From the IMG/VR virus record IMGVR_UViG_3300050821_005065, positions 1-64,000 of that record: 64,000 bases of DNA; one strand, 5' to 3'. A program made the position numbers and the translations under genes. This DNA is from a virus. Position 1 is the stretch's first letter; every line of letters starts with the position of its first letter. The notes below the pieces were generated by a model. It ran no database searches, was not told the DNA's origin, and was given only the letters and a program-made list of their open reading frames with translations. Of this stretch, positions 36,100-45,837 are shown in pieces.

Positions 36100-36572
36100 G
36101 AACCGAGTTGAGGCAAATGACTCCCGCGGATGTGCCCGCGGTGCTGGAGAAACTTCGGGAGCAAAATGAAAGAGACGGAACCAGTTATGCCATGCCACTG
36201 GTCTTTGATCAGGACGGGAAAAGGCTGGCGCGAATTGAGCTGGCATTGGTTGCGGTGGATGAGGAAACTGGCCAAGTGGAGCAGGGTCATGTGTGGGAGC
36301 GTACGGTAGAACAGACGACCTATGGCATCTCGAAAGAAGCCACCGTTTGCAGTATGCACGAACAGGATGCGGTGCTGTATCTTTTGCGGGAGCGCGGCTA
36401 CACCGACATGCATATCTTTGTCCCACAAGAGCGCGTGAAGCAGATGCAGCACGGCCTCGAAAAGATTTACGGGATGAGCGCCACCGGACTAACACACTTC
36501 TATCGAATGCTGGACCCCTCGGAGAACGAGGCGTTACGCCAATTTTACCAAGAACGCGAGGTCACAGCATGA
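36096..36572 (+). CDS. GNAT-like internal virion protein candidate (158 aa)
   Basis: GTG start at a GTGA overlap. The sequence follows an N-acetyltransferase-like plan: LRQMTPADVPAVLEKLREQN at the start, a strand carrying LARIELALVAVDEETGQV, then HDAVLYLLRERGYTDMHIFV-type helix and strand, and a final HFYRM segment. In T7-like phages a GNAT-fold protein (gp13) lies just before the ejection proteins, as here. The acetyl-CoA loop (R-x-x-G-x-G/A) is not clearly present, so it may be enzymatically inactive. Confidence 0.45.
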   Translation: MRTELRQMTPADVPAVLEKLREQNERDGTSYAMPLVFDQDGKRLARIELALVAVDEETGQVEQGHVWERTVEQTTYGISKEATVCSMHEQDAVLYLLRERGYTDMHIFVPQERVKQMQHGLEKIYGMSATGLTHFYRMLDPSENEALRQFYQEREVTA

Positions 36573-37159
36573 GTCGCGGCCAACAGGGTCAAGTGTTTCA
36601 GACCGGACAGCAGGAGAACAAAAACTTCACGACCGGCGCCAATACTGATTTCGATCTCGCACAGCAGGATGTAAACTCATTCGCCAATCAAGTAGGACAA
36701 TTCCGCGCAGCCAATCCCTTTGTGCAAGGCGGCCAAGTGCAGACCGCCGAGAATCAAGCTATCGCCGATACTGCTGGAGCAGGCGGGGAAGCTCTTGGAC
36801 AAACTTTGCAGAGTGCTGCGGTGCGAGGCGGCCAGAATCCGAATGCTGCCATCGCCGCGACGGAAGATCAAGCCACGAAGAATATGCGGGATGTTTCCGC
36901 ACAGGAAGCCAATGCCACATTAGGCCGTGCTACGGCTGGAGCTGGATACGGAGAAACCGCACTCGGGGAAACCGGGAAAGTTGCCGGGTTACAGGACACT
37001 CTTGCGGAACAACAAGGCCAGCTTGCCCAAGGAGCCCTTGGCACGGAAGAACAGGCAGCCCAGCAACCGAGTTTTGGCGATATCTTCGGTAGTGCCTTCG
37101 GCCAGCAGTTAGGAAAGGGTCTCGCAGGCGGAAACTTCCAGGTGAACGCCAATGTCTAA
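36569..37159 (+). CDS. Internal virion/ejection protein candidate, Gln/Ala/Gly-rich (196 aa)
   Basis: ATGA overlap start. Composition is Gln/Ala/Gly/Asn with long predicted helices (AIADTAGAGGEALGQTLQSA) and a Gly-rich C-terminus (FGQQLGKGLAGGNFQ). Size, composition and order match the second of three ejection proteins in T7-like virions. Inferred. Confidence 0.5.
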   Translation: MSRGQQGQVFQTGQQENKNFTTGANTDFDLAQQDVNSFANQVGQFRAANPFVQGGQVQTAENQAIADTAGAGGEALGQTLQSAAVRGGQNPNAAIAATEDQATKNMRDVSAQEANATLGRATAGAGYGETALGETGKVAGLQDTLAEQQGQLAQGALGTEEQAAQQPSFGDIFGSAFGQQLGKGLAGGNFQVNANV

Positions 37160-38597
37160 CGACTACAAATCCGGCCTCGACGACCAAGACGAACTCGGGC
37201 AATTTCCTTCTGCCGCGTCACCTCTTGCGGCTTTGGGGATTGATCCCGACGAAGCCAGAGCGAATCCTGAATTCCTAGCAAGGCTCATGAAAGGTCCATC
37301 ACAGGGTACGCCGCTATCCTCTCCTTCTCCCAGTGCGGTGGCGGCCGGGGCCACTGGTGGTGCTGGTGATACAGAGCCAACCGATGAAGAAGGTTATGGA
37401 CGCGCTGGCCTGTCGAAGACCTTCCACGCTATGTCGGATGCGTCCAAAGCTGCAAACGCTGTGCCGACAGAGACTCCAGCCGATATTACGCGACTGCAAT
37501 CCCAGGAAGAGAAACTTCAGCCCAAAACTCCTTTGCGGGACGCCTCGGGAAATATGCTGGATCAGTACAAACCCTCAACCGGGCAGAAGATCTGGCGCGG
37601 TGTGCGTGGCGGACTTACTGGTCTCGCTACTGGTGGAGTTTTGGGTGCCGGACTCGGAGCGGCCTATCCGCAAGATGTGAAAGGCGGCACTGCCTACAAC
37701 GCGCCGAACAAGCAGTATGAGCGCACAGAGCAAAAGCGCACTCAAGATTTGAGTGCAACAGAATCCAATCTCGACCAAGCCCGTAAGAACTGGGGCGAAG
37801 CGGTCAAAGCGCGGCAGGCCCAAGCGGGAGAGTTCGGAAAAGTCGCGGCCCTCGGGAAAGACCTCACCACCGGAGCCACAGGATTAATCAACGCGGAAAA
37901 TAAACCGGAGACGGAAGAGAACAAGACCAAGGCAAAACTGGAGTTGTCACAGAAGGAATTTGAGCAGCGGCGCCAATCGTTGACGACCGATCCGACTCTA
38001 TCAAAACTCTCTCCTCTCCAAAAAGCTCTGTACATGGCAAACGGGAAACTCCCCGACCCCCGAGAGCCGAACGAAGCCGACGTACAGGCCGCGAACATGG
38101 CACGGGCACTCACAACGTTTAAGCTTCAGACTGGGCGCGCCCCGCAAACGCTCGAGGAAATGAACTCAGTCATCGCAACCGCCAAGGGCGAACTCAATAA
38201 AGGGAAGGGTGCGAACAATCCCGACGCCGCCAACCTCCGTGTGGCCGCTCGACTCGCCGAGACTCACTTAAAAGAATTGCAGAACATGATGAAGGCTCCG
38301 TCGATTGCCTATGGTTCTCCAGAAGTGAAGAAACAACTTCAGGACCAAGTAGACGAAGCCAAAGAACGGTACGACGATTTACAAGAGCAGTTAACCCAAG
38401 CCACAGGGCCAACGCAGACACCCGCCGCTACTCCCGCGCAACCTGCTCCCGCTGCACCCGCAGCATCGCAACCCGCGAAACCGGCGCAGAATGCTCCCGC
38501 TACCAAGCCGCAACCCGCCCCGGATGGGACGCGCCGACAAGCTCCAAATGGAACCATCGAAGTGAAGCAGAATGGTAAATGGGTGCCGGAGAGCTAA
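37152..38597 (+). CDS. Internal virion/ejection protein candidate (481 aa)
   Basis: Overlaps the previous gene by 8 nt. Features in order: an acidic N-terminus, a Gly-rich hydrophobic segment (GLTGLATGGVLGAGLGAAY, about 151-169) able to enter membranes, long coiled-coil regions (about 185-270 and 330-400), and a Pro/Ala/Gln-rich low-complexity tail ending NGKWVPES. This layout suits a protein that forms part of a trans-envelope DNA conduit. Inferred from context and composition. Confidence 0.5.
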   Translation: MSNDYKSGLDDQDELGQFPSAASPLAALGIDPDEARANPEFLARLMKGPSQGTPLSSPSPSAVAAGATGGAGDTEPTDEEGYGRAGLSKTFHAMSDASKAANAVPTETPADITRLQSQEEKLQPKTPLRDASGNMLDQYKPSTGQKIWRGVRGGLTGLATGGVLGAGLGAAYPQDVKGGTAYNAPNKQYERTEQKRTQDLSATESNLDQARKNWGEAVKARQAQAGEFGKVAALGKDLTTGATGLINAENKPETEENKTKAKLELSQKEFEQRRQSLTTDPTLSKLSPLQKALYMANGKLPDPREPNEADVQAANMARALTTFKLQTGRAPQTLEEMNSVIATAKGELNKGKGANNPDAANLRVAARLAETHLKELQNMMKAPSIAYGSPEVKKQLQDQVDEAKERYDDLQEQLTQATGPTQTPAATPAQPAPAAPAASQPAKPAQNAPATKPQPAPDGTRRQAPNGTIEVKQNGKWVPES

Positions 38598-41500
38598 TTG
38601 GACGCCGCCCAGCAGTTTACCGACATCCCTAGCGGGTACAAAGTTCTCCCACCCGCCGCGCCTCTGGATCAATTCTCCGACGTTCCAGACGGCTATAAAG
38701 TTCTTCCGCCAAAAGCGCCAACCGCACAGCAATCCTCCGCCGCAATCGGGCGAGTTACCAGTCCGCTATCGCCTGCCCCGATACCACCCGCTTCTCTCCC
38801 GCCATTCTCCTTAGGTGCTCCTCCGTCAACGCCGCGTTCGACCGCAGAGGGCTTGACCACCGAGCAGCAAGAGCGCCGTGCCGGAATGCCACTTGCAATC
38901 CAGCCGGCCAGCGGCAGTTTAGAGAACACTCACCCCGAACAGGTCGTCGCACAACCCCTAACCAATCAGACCCTAGCCACTCCGCCCAAGCCGGCTCCAA
39001 TCGATACCTCGCTTGGGCCGAACGCTCCCTTTACCCCGGAAGAAGTTGCGGCACGCCATCAAGAGAAGCAGGCCGATGAAGCCGCCGATAGTTCCATGCT
39101 GGCAAATTACAGCCGAGCCGTAGAAGCCGGTAGGCGAATGGGATCAAAAGCGGGCGAACAGATTGCAGCCTTGGGGACGCCGATTGAAAAGGGCTATGGG
39201 GATCTGACTGACGAGAACCGCGGAGCCTTTGAGAAAGAGCACCCTGCCGCTGCGGGCATCGGGAAAGCCGCTGGCGGATTCGTGGGCCAGATGGCCGCCG
39301 ACCCGGTTACCTATTTGTTTATGGGGAGTAGCGAACTGGCGCATCCCATGCTCGACCGGATTATCAGTTCGGGATTCCGGTTTGGTCTGGGCGTCCACGC
39401 CGTCAACGCTGCGCGTGATCTGCAAAAGAATTGGAATGATTACACTCCCGAGAAACGGTATGAGGTCGCAACCGAAGCGGGGCTAAGCGGATTGCTGGCT
39501 GCTGGCGCCCACCAGATCAGAGACTTTCTCAAAGGACCGTATGAAGCTTTACCTACTGAGCCGACCGAGCGCGCCGAATCTCTCTTCCGGAATCTGGTCC
39601 ACAAAGCCGGCGGAACCGTGGGAGAAAATCCTACTCTTGAGGAAGCCAACGCCGCATACCGATCCGCGATCGCCAACCTGCACCCAGACGTAAATCCAGA
39701 AGCGGCCGAAGATGCGCGCAACCTGAATGACGCATGGGCCAAGCTGAAGCAGTCGGGGCGTTTCACCGGGAAACAGCGATTCAGTGATGTGCCGGAAGGC
39801 TACAGAATTCTTCCGCCTGCCGCTGGAGCAGAACAGCCCACCGTTCACGCCTCGAACGATGTCGAAGAGCTCCGTGCCTCCGCCGAACGCCAAGCCCCGA
39901 AAATAGGAGATGCGGTTAGTAGCGCCACTGAAGGCGTTCCCGGCACCAAACTGGAAGCCGTGCGCGACTCCAAAGACTCTGACCGAATCACAGATAAAGC
40001 CGAGCGCCAAGGCGTCGAACCTTCCCAGATCAAAGACATTGCCGCGGCGAAGGTCACCGTCCCGGATCAGGAAGCCGCCAATCAGGTATTAGAAAATCTT
40101 CACCCCGAGATGCCCGTTGAGGAAGTCAACGGCATGGTGACAGGGGAACCCGGTAAAAACGCGGTGCGTCAAACGCAAGCCGTCGTATCGACGGATCAAC
40201 CGGGCGAACCTGTCAAGAACGCCGAAGTGCTCTTACAGACGCCGGAGATGCACAAAGCCACGGAAACCACTCATGATGACTACCGTAAAGCTCAGGAACT
40301 ACGCGCTGCGGGTAAAGAAGCCGAAGCCCAGGCTGTCGAAAATCGTATCGCAGGCGAGCACGAAGAGGCCCACCAAGCGGCCATTGCACGACAGGAGGAA
40401 TCAAATGCCATTCAAGAGCGAAGCGCAGAGGGGGTTCATGGAAGCGCACAAGAAGAAGATGGAGGCCAGCGGAGTCAACATGAAAGAGTGGGAGAGCGCC
40501 AGCAAGGGCAAGGATCTTCCGCCGCGCGCCCCCAAGCCGCCCGACAAGAAAAAGAAGAAGCCCCCCGCGCCCCCAAGCCGCCCACCCGAGGAGTTTCAGG
40601 GGCCAATGACCTAACTCATAATCTCAAGAACCAAGCAATTGAGATTCGTGACTCTCAAGGCAACTGGAAGCAAGGCACCGTTCTAGCCGACAGCCTTACC
40701 CAAGGGGGAGATCGGCCACGTCGATTGCGCGGAACCTTCGCCGATGGGACAGAATTCGACAACATCAAACTCTCAGACGTTCGCAGGCCGGAGGTGCAAA
40801 CAGGTTCCGAGGGAATCGACTTCGACGGAACCCTGTTCACCGAGCGTCCCGATGGATCAATCGGCGAACCCATCCCAGAGCGGATCGCAAGCTTAAAAGA
40901 ACGCATTGCCAATGGAGAGGAAGTAGTAATCGAGAGTCACCGAGCGCGTCAACCGGGAGGAGTTTCAGCCATTCAGGACGCGCTGGAGAAAGCAGGTTTG
41001 CCGCGCCTGCCAGTCTCCGCCAAGAAGAACGTAGAACCCACTCTCGTTGACGACGAAAAACAAAACGCTCCGGGAGTCACCCAACAAAAAGTAGCGACGA
41101 ATCGAAATACGCCGTTACCCGATGTGCCGCGCGCCCCACGCCCGCCCAGCTACGGTCCTCCCAAGAAAGATTTTCAAGGCTCCGTCCCTGCGGAGAGTTT
41201 GGGCTTCAATCACACGATCGATACTGGTCCCGACATCGGCGCAAAGGCTCGCGTAGAGACTGAGAAGCGTATGGGTGGGCCTCTCCCCCGTGGGCAGGCA
41301 GAGCGGAGAGCGCCGGAACCCAAGCCCGTTGACACGTCCTCTGAAGCCATCAAAGCCGCCTCCAACCCAGAACGCGATACCGACATCATGGCGAAGCTGA
41401 AAGAGGAGCATCCTGATTGGTCTTTAAGTCAACGGTTACAAGAGGCGGCGAAACTCGCCAATCCCCCCAAGGAGAAGCCCGTTGAAATCTCGTCAAAAGA

Positions 41501-44500
41501 TGTATCGAAGCCTGTACCGCAAGCAAGTGAAGCAGGAAAGAAAGAAACTGTTCAAGTCAATCAGGGTGCTGGAGGCGCTGATAAAGTTGGACCCGGTACT
41601 AAAGGCGAAATAGCTCCGGGTAAAGTCGGCGAAATGAAAGTTGCCGACCTGAAGGTTGCGCCGAACAAATTCCAGTACAAACTTGGCACGGATGCGGCAG
41701 GGACTTCGACTCTTCTCAAAGAGGCGAAGACGTTCAATCCCGATCTGGCAGGAACCATTTCAGTTTGGAAAGACCCCGCGGATGGCAAAACTTATGTGGT
41801 CAACGGTCATCACCGCTATGAACTGGCGAAGCGTACGGGACAGGATGAAGTTGCGGTGCGGCACATCGTCGCGCAGGATGCGGCAGAAGCGCGCGCGGTC
41901 GGAGCTCGGCAGAACATCGCTGAAGGTCGCGGCACTCCTGTGGATGCAGCCAAATTCTTTCGCGATACCAGCATCACCCCCGAAGACCTCGACAAGCACG
42001 GTATCTCGCTCGGCGAAGCTACCGCCGCGAAAGGGCTGGCACTCTCGAACCTTGACGACTCGCTATTCAGCAAAGTGGTAAATGGCGATTTGCGCGAAGG
42101 CCGCGCCGTCGCTATCGGAGAGGCGACCAAAGACCCGGCAGAGCAGAAAGCAATTCTATCGCTGCTTGAACGCAAGGAGCGCATCGGGGCGAAGGTCTCG
42201 GACGATACGCTTTCCGAGTTGATTCGTCTTGTCAAGGGCGCAGAGCAGAAGACAGAGACCACAGCAAACTTATTTGGCACACAGGAAATTAACCGCTCCC
42301 TTGCTCTCGAAAAAGCGGAAATCTCCGCGCACATCAAGCAGCAGTTATCGAAGGATAAAAAGTTGTTTGGGTTTGTCGCGAAGGAGGGGCGCGCGGAGGA
42401 ACTGGCGCGCGCTGGCAACAAGATCGACGTAGAGAAGTCCAAGGAAATATCGACTGGCGCAGCTCAGGCGGAAGAGGTTTATAATAAACTGAGTGCGCGC
42501 GGAGGGCCAATTGCAACCATCCTCGATGAAGCCGCCCGAAAACTCGCCGACCGTGAAGGCTCCCCGGCCTCCATTAAATCCGACGCCTACGAGCGCATCC
42601 GGGAAGAGGTATCCCAAACTCTCAGGGGAACCGAAAGAGAAGTTCCTGAAAGAATGGAAGCGGGAGCAGGACCAAGTAAAGAAGTAGAACCGACGCTCCC
42701 CGGCATGGAGCATGTCCCCGCCGAACGTGCCGAAGCGGTCTCCGAACAACAAGGCAAAGACCTCACCGCCAAACTCACCGAGCCGCCGAAGTCCATCGAA
42801 TCGAAAGCGGGTGAGATTGAGCAACGTTCGCCCCTCTTCCGCGACACGGAAGCGAATCCGCAAAAGGGATTATTCGGCGGCGAATCCGGATCCCTCGACA
42901 TCTCCAAACTTTCCCCCTCTCACATCAAGCAACAGTACGACCAAGCCGTCTCTGAATTCATTTCCGGCAAACTGAAAATCGGCGACAAGTATCACGATGT
43001 TGCCAAGCACGATGAGACCGTAGCCAACACGCTTCACCTGGTAGACAACGCTCCCCGCTATTTCAAAGCCAAAGCCGACGCCAATCTCAAAGGAGTCACC
43101 GCTGGATTAAACGACGATCAGATTCGTCTTGCGTCCATGATGGCCGATTCGGACTCGCGAGACTACCTGAAAGCCAACAAGCCCGATGAGTTCAAGCAAG
43201 CCACCTCCGACCCGGCAGTGATGGCCGCTGTAAAGAAGTTTGAACCGCTCCAGCAGGAACTCACCAAAGACCGTCAAGCGTTGGGCTGGCCTGTCCGCAT
43301 GAGCATGGAAGCCATTGAGCAGCCAGACGGAACTTTCAAAGTAATGGACCGGAGCGGCGCGGACCTAGGCGACTTCAAGACTGCGAAGAAAGCCAACGAG
43401 TTCATTCAGGAGAATGGTGAAGTCGAACCGCATCTGAAGCGCACCTACCCCGAGCACTCGAAGAACCCTCTCCCTGCCGAGACTGGTGTAGGAGATTTCA
43501 CTCAAGCTTTCCCCCACGAAAAAGGCTTACGTCCGCCGAAGATGGACAAGAAGTCCCGCGAAATGTCGGCGGAATATCATTACGAACATGGGCGCAAAGA
43601 TTTCTCTGGCTACACCGAGAGCTTCAAGCAGACCAAAACCGCCGTGCTGAAACAGAAACTCTTTGACGACTTTGTAGACCGGGCAACCCCGTACTCCGCC
43701 GGGACCGCGCAACCTCCCAAGATCGAATACAACGGGAAGACCTACTACCGTCCCGACATCGTGCAGAAAGCCAAAGAAGGTGGAACCAAGCTTGAATCCT
43801 ATGCCATGTATGATCCCACGCGCGGCGAAAAGTTCATGATCGCGAACCCCGAAGAAGGCTGGGCCACACTCGCCACCGGGAAGTCGGGAATCAAAGCCAG
43901 TGACCGATTCCTAGGTCCAAAGCCCGTAGTCGATGCGATGGAGAACTACGACACGTCCCGCGGCGGGGAATCTTCAAAGCTACGCCACTTCTTTCAAGAG
44001 CAGATCGTGGGACTCTTCGGCCCAGTGGTTCACATCAACAACATTGTCCGACGAATCGGGCAGGCAACCGGCATGGGAACATTTGATCCGCGCTCCTGGC
44101 CTTCGATCGCGCGTGTGATTGCCAGTCCAGAACTGAGACAGCGGGTGATGAGTGGAGTTGATGACGCCACCATCGACATGCTCACCAAGTACGGAGCCTA
44201 CACCGACTGGGGCGATATCGGGACGGTCAACAAATATATCGGCGGAAACCTGAATCCGGCATCATGGGTTAGATCCTTTGGTAAAGGTGTTCTGTTCGAT
44301 CCCAAGTTCGCAAAGGGCTGGGGCGGTCTCGATCCGAAAGCGCGCGTAGTGGTCGCGGATTATTTCAAAGAGCACTTCCCGAAGATGACCGACGCCGAAG
44401 TAGCCAAGGCGATCGAAGATGGATTCGGAAATTACAACCGCGCCAACTGGACTGAGCGCCAAAGACTTCTTGCCAAGTTCACTCTTTTCCCCGGCTGGGA

Positions 44501-45431
44501 TGCAGCCTCCGCAAAATGGTTTCTGCGTCATCCCTTCCGCGCCGGCGTGGCCGGTTCGCTCGTAGTCCTTGCCATCAATCGGGCCTTGAATGCTCTCGGG
44601 AAAAACAAAGACCAAGACGCCAACGATCTCAGCTATGTCCACTTCGGCGATAGGAAACTTTCTTCCGGCTTGATCATGGATAACATGGGAAACCACTTCA
44701 TGTCGCCCGTGCTGGGAGCGTTGCAAGCGAAGTTGAGTGGGGATGACGTTGCTGCAGGAGCCACCGAAGGAGCGCAGAGAGGCAGCGCAGCCCTTGCGGG
44801 AACTTTGGCTGGACCCGTGGTCGAAATGGTTGCGGATCAAATCTACAACCGGAAGTATGCTGGCGGAGCCTCGGAACTGGTAAAGCCGGAAGACAAATAC
44901 ACTCCCGGCACCTGGTTGCCGAACGTGGAACTGGAGAAGCGTGCGGCCTTTGCTGCCCTGAAAGGCACACCAGCTCTCAATCGCTTTATCAATCCCAAAG
45001 GGGAATGGGATTGGGCGCAAGGCATCGGCGGCGGAGTGCTCGGCGTCACCAATTACAAGTACGGCGCAGAGGAACGGTTCAAGGCCAACGTCGCCAAAGC
45101 CGCGACCTATGGGCAGACATTGAACCAGCTTGCCATGAAGGAACCCGAAGCCGCGGCCAAGTTCGCCAGCGACCCGCAGCGCGCAACCTACCTGATGTTC
45201 CACGATGACCTTGAGCAGATGGCGCGTGATCTGAAAGAACTGGATTCCCAGATCGAGCGAGTACGCAGCGCGGACCTGCCGCACACCGAACGGCAGAGCA
45301 TTTTGGAAGACCTGAAGAACAACCGCAACACCCTGCTCAAAGCGGCCGATGGATTGAACGACGCCTTAAACGAAGCGAAGAACCAATCTCGCAAGAAGCA
45401 AACGGATTACTGGAAGAGCAAAGTACAATGA
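38598..45431 (+). CDS. Giant multidomain internal virion / polyvalent-type protein (2277 aa)
   Basis: TTG start directly after the previous stop, with GGAGAG upstream. Three copies of F-(T/S)-D-(I/V)-P-x-G-Y-(K/R)-(V/I)-L-P-P lie at residues 7, 26 and 395. A J-domain-like segment (about 318-385) has the diagnostic His362-Pro-Asp in AIANLHPDVNPE. A HAD-like motif (IDFDGTLFTE, Asp741/Asp743) and a ParB-like domain with YVVNGHHRYELAKRTG (about 1066-1081) follow. The next part (about 1180-1330) resembles the DdrB-like region of phage polyvalent proteins. The C-terminal third has a membrane-like helix (VAGSLVVLAINRAL) and long helices. It is probably ejected with DNA. Confidence 0.7.
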   Translation: MDAAQQFTDIPSGYKVLPPAAPLDQFSDVPDGYKVLPPKAPTAQQSSAAIGRVTSPLSPAPIPPASLPPFSLGAPPSTPRSTAEGLTTEQQERRAGMPLAIQPASGSLENTHPEQVVAQPLTNQTLATPPKPAPIDTSLGPNAPFTPEEVAARHQEKQADEAADSSMLANYSRAVEAGRRMGSKAGEQIAALGTPIEKGYGDLTDENRGAFEKEHPAAAGIGKAAGGFVGQMAADPVTYLFMGSSELAHPMLDRIISSGFRFGLGVHAVNAARDLQKNWNDYTPEKRYEVATEAGLSGLLAAGAHQIRDFLKGPYEALPTEPTERAESLFRNLVHKAGGTVGENPTLEEANAAYRSAIANLHPDVNPEAAEDARNLNDAWAKLKQSGRFTGKQRFSDVPEGYRILPPAAGAEQPTVHASNDVEELRASAERQAPKIGDAVSSATEGVPGTKLEAVRDSKDSDRITDKAERQGVEPSQIKDIAAAKVTVPDQEAANQVLENLHPEMPVEEVNGMVTGEPGKNAVRQTQAVVSTDQPGEPVKNAEVLLQTPEMHKATETTHDDYRKAQELRAAGKEAEAQAVENRIAGEHEEAHQAAIARQEESNAIQERSAEGVHGSAQEEDGGQRSQHERVGERQQGQGSSAARPQAARQEKEEAPRAPKPPTRGVSGANDLTHNLKNQAIEIRDSQGNWKQGTVLADSLTQGGDRPRRLRGTFADGTEFDNIKLSDVRRPEVQTGSEGIDFDGTLFTERPDGSIGEPIPERIASLKERIANGEEVVIESHRARQPGGVSAIQDALEKAGLPRLPVSAKKNVEPTLVDDEKQNAPGVTQQKVATNRNTPLPDVPRAPRPPSYGPPKKDFQGSVPAESLGFNHTIDTGPDIGAKARVETEKRMGGPLPRGQAERRAPEPKPVDTSSEAIKAASNPERDTDIMAKLKEEHPDWSLSQRLQEAAKLANPPKEKPVEISSKDVSKPVPQASEAGKKETVQVNQGAGGADKVGPGTKGEIAPGKVGEMKVADLKVAPNKFQYKLGTDAAGTSTLLKEAKTFNPDLAGTISVWKDPADGKTYVVNGHHRYELAKRTGQDEVAVRHIVAQDAAEARAVGARQNIAEGRGTPVDAAKFFRDTSITPEDLDKHGISLGEATAAKGLALSNLDDSLFSKVVNGDLREGRAVAIGEATKDPAEQKAILSLLERKERIGAKVSDDTLSELIRLVKGAEQKTETTANLFGTQEINRSLALEKAEISAHIKQQLSKDKKLFGFVAKEGRAEELARAGNKIDVEKSKEISTGAAQAEEVYNKLSARGGPIATILDEAARKLADREGSPASIKSDAYERIREEVSQTLRGTEREVPERMEAGAGPSKEVEPTLPGMEHVPAERAEAVSEQQGKDLTAKLTEPPKSIESKAGEIEQRSPLFRDTEANPQKGLFGGESGSLDISKLSPSHIKQQYDQAVSEFISGKLKIGDKYHDVAKHDETVANTLHLVDNAPRYFKAKADANLKGVTAGLNDDQIRLASMMADSDSRDYLKANKPDEFKQATSDPAVMAAVKKFEPLQQELTKDRQALGWPVRMSMEAIEQPDGTFKVMDRSGADLGDFKTAKKANEFIQENGEVEPHLKRTYPEHSKNPLPAETGVGDFTQAFPHEKGLRPPKMDKKSREMSAEYHYEHGRKDFSGYTESFKQTKTAVLKQKLFDDFVDRATPYSAGTAQPPKIEYNGKTYYRPDIVQKAKEGGTKLESYAMYDPTRGEKFMIANPEEGWATLATGKSGIKASDRFLGPKPVVDAMENYDTSRGGESSKLRHFFQEQIVGLFGPVVHINNIVRRIGQATGMGTFDPRSWPSIARVIASPELRQRVMSGVDDATIDMLTKYGAYTDWGDIGTVNKYIGGNLNPASWVRSFGKGVLFDPKFAKGWGGLDPKARVVVADYFKEHFPKMTDAEVAKAIEDGFGNYNRANWTERQRLLAKFTLFPGWDAASAKWFLRHPFRAGVAGSLVVLAINRALNALGKNKDQDANDLSYVHFGDRKLSSGLIMDNMGNHFMSPVLGALQAKLSGDDVAAGATEGAQRGSAALAGTLAGPVVEMVADQIYNRKYAGGASELVKPEDKYTPGTWLPNVELEKRAAFAALKGTPALNRFINPKGEWDWAQGIGGGVLGVTNYKYGAEERFKANVAKAATYGQTLNQLAMKEPEAAAKFASDPQRATYLMFHDDLEQMARDLKELDSQIERVRSADLPHTERQSILEDLKNNRNTLLKAADGLNDALNEAKNQSRKKQTDYWKSKVQ
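40405..40614 (+). CDS. Small gene nested out of frame inside the giant ORF (69 aa)
   Basis: A perfect ribosome site (CAGGAGGAATCAA) precedes the ATG. The product begins MPFKSEAQRGFMEAHKKKM, matching the N-terminus of a very common small phage protein family (MPFKSEAQRRFM type), and ends in a Lys/Pro-rich tail. The giant protein's own frame here is low-complexity Gln/Glu/Arg sequence. Either both frames are used, or two ancestral genes fused around this one. Function is unknown. Confidence 0.6.
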   Translation: MPFKSEAQRGFMEAHKKKMEASGVNMKEWESASKGKDLPPRAPKPPDKKKKKPPAPPSRPPEEFQGPMT

Positions 45432-45456
45432 ACGACGAACTAACTGGAGGAATGAG

Positions 45457-45837
45457 ATGGAGTTGACGGGTCGTAAGCCGATTCTGTGTTTGGATTTTGA
45501 TGGCGTGTGCCACAGCTATACGTCTGGCTGGAAGGGTGCGGCGGTGATTCCCGATCCGCCCGTGCCGGGATTGTTCGCGTTTCTCTCCGAAGCCTCACAG
45601 GTATTCGAGGTTAATATTTTCTCCTCGCGCTCAGGGCAAGCAGGCGGGGTGATGGCGATGATGAAGTGGTTTGTCGCGCACGCCCCGGAAGATTTCAATG
45701 TGACGCTGCTGAAGTTCCCCGACGAGAAGCCACCTGCGTTCGTGGGTATTGATGACCGCGTGCTCACCTTCCAAGGCGAATGGCCGTCCGTCGCTTCGCT
45801 ACAGGCTTTCAAAACGTGGAATGCGAAAGAGGTCTGA
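45457..45837 (+). CDS. HAD-superfamily hydrolase (126 aa)
   Basis: Small phosphatase-like protein. Motif I is CLDFDGVCH with Asp13 and Asp15, motif II the Ser of NIFSSRSG, and motifs III/IV a Lys followed by GIDDRV. Ribosome site CTGGAGGAATGAG. It has no cap domain. It sits between the giant protein and terminase genes. The substrate (nucleotide, polynucleotide end or sugar) cannot be told; the giant protein carries a second HAD-like motif. Confidence 0.75.
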   Translation: MELTGRKPILCLDFDGVCHSYTSGWKGAAVIPDPPVPGLFAFLSEASQVFEVNIFSSRSGQAGGVMAMMKWFVAHAPEDFNVTLLKFPDEKPPAFVGIDDRVLTFQGEWPSVASLQAFKTWNAKEV

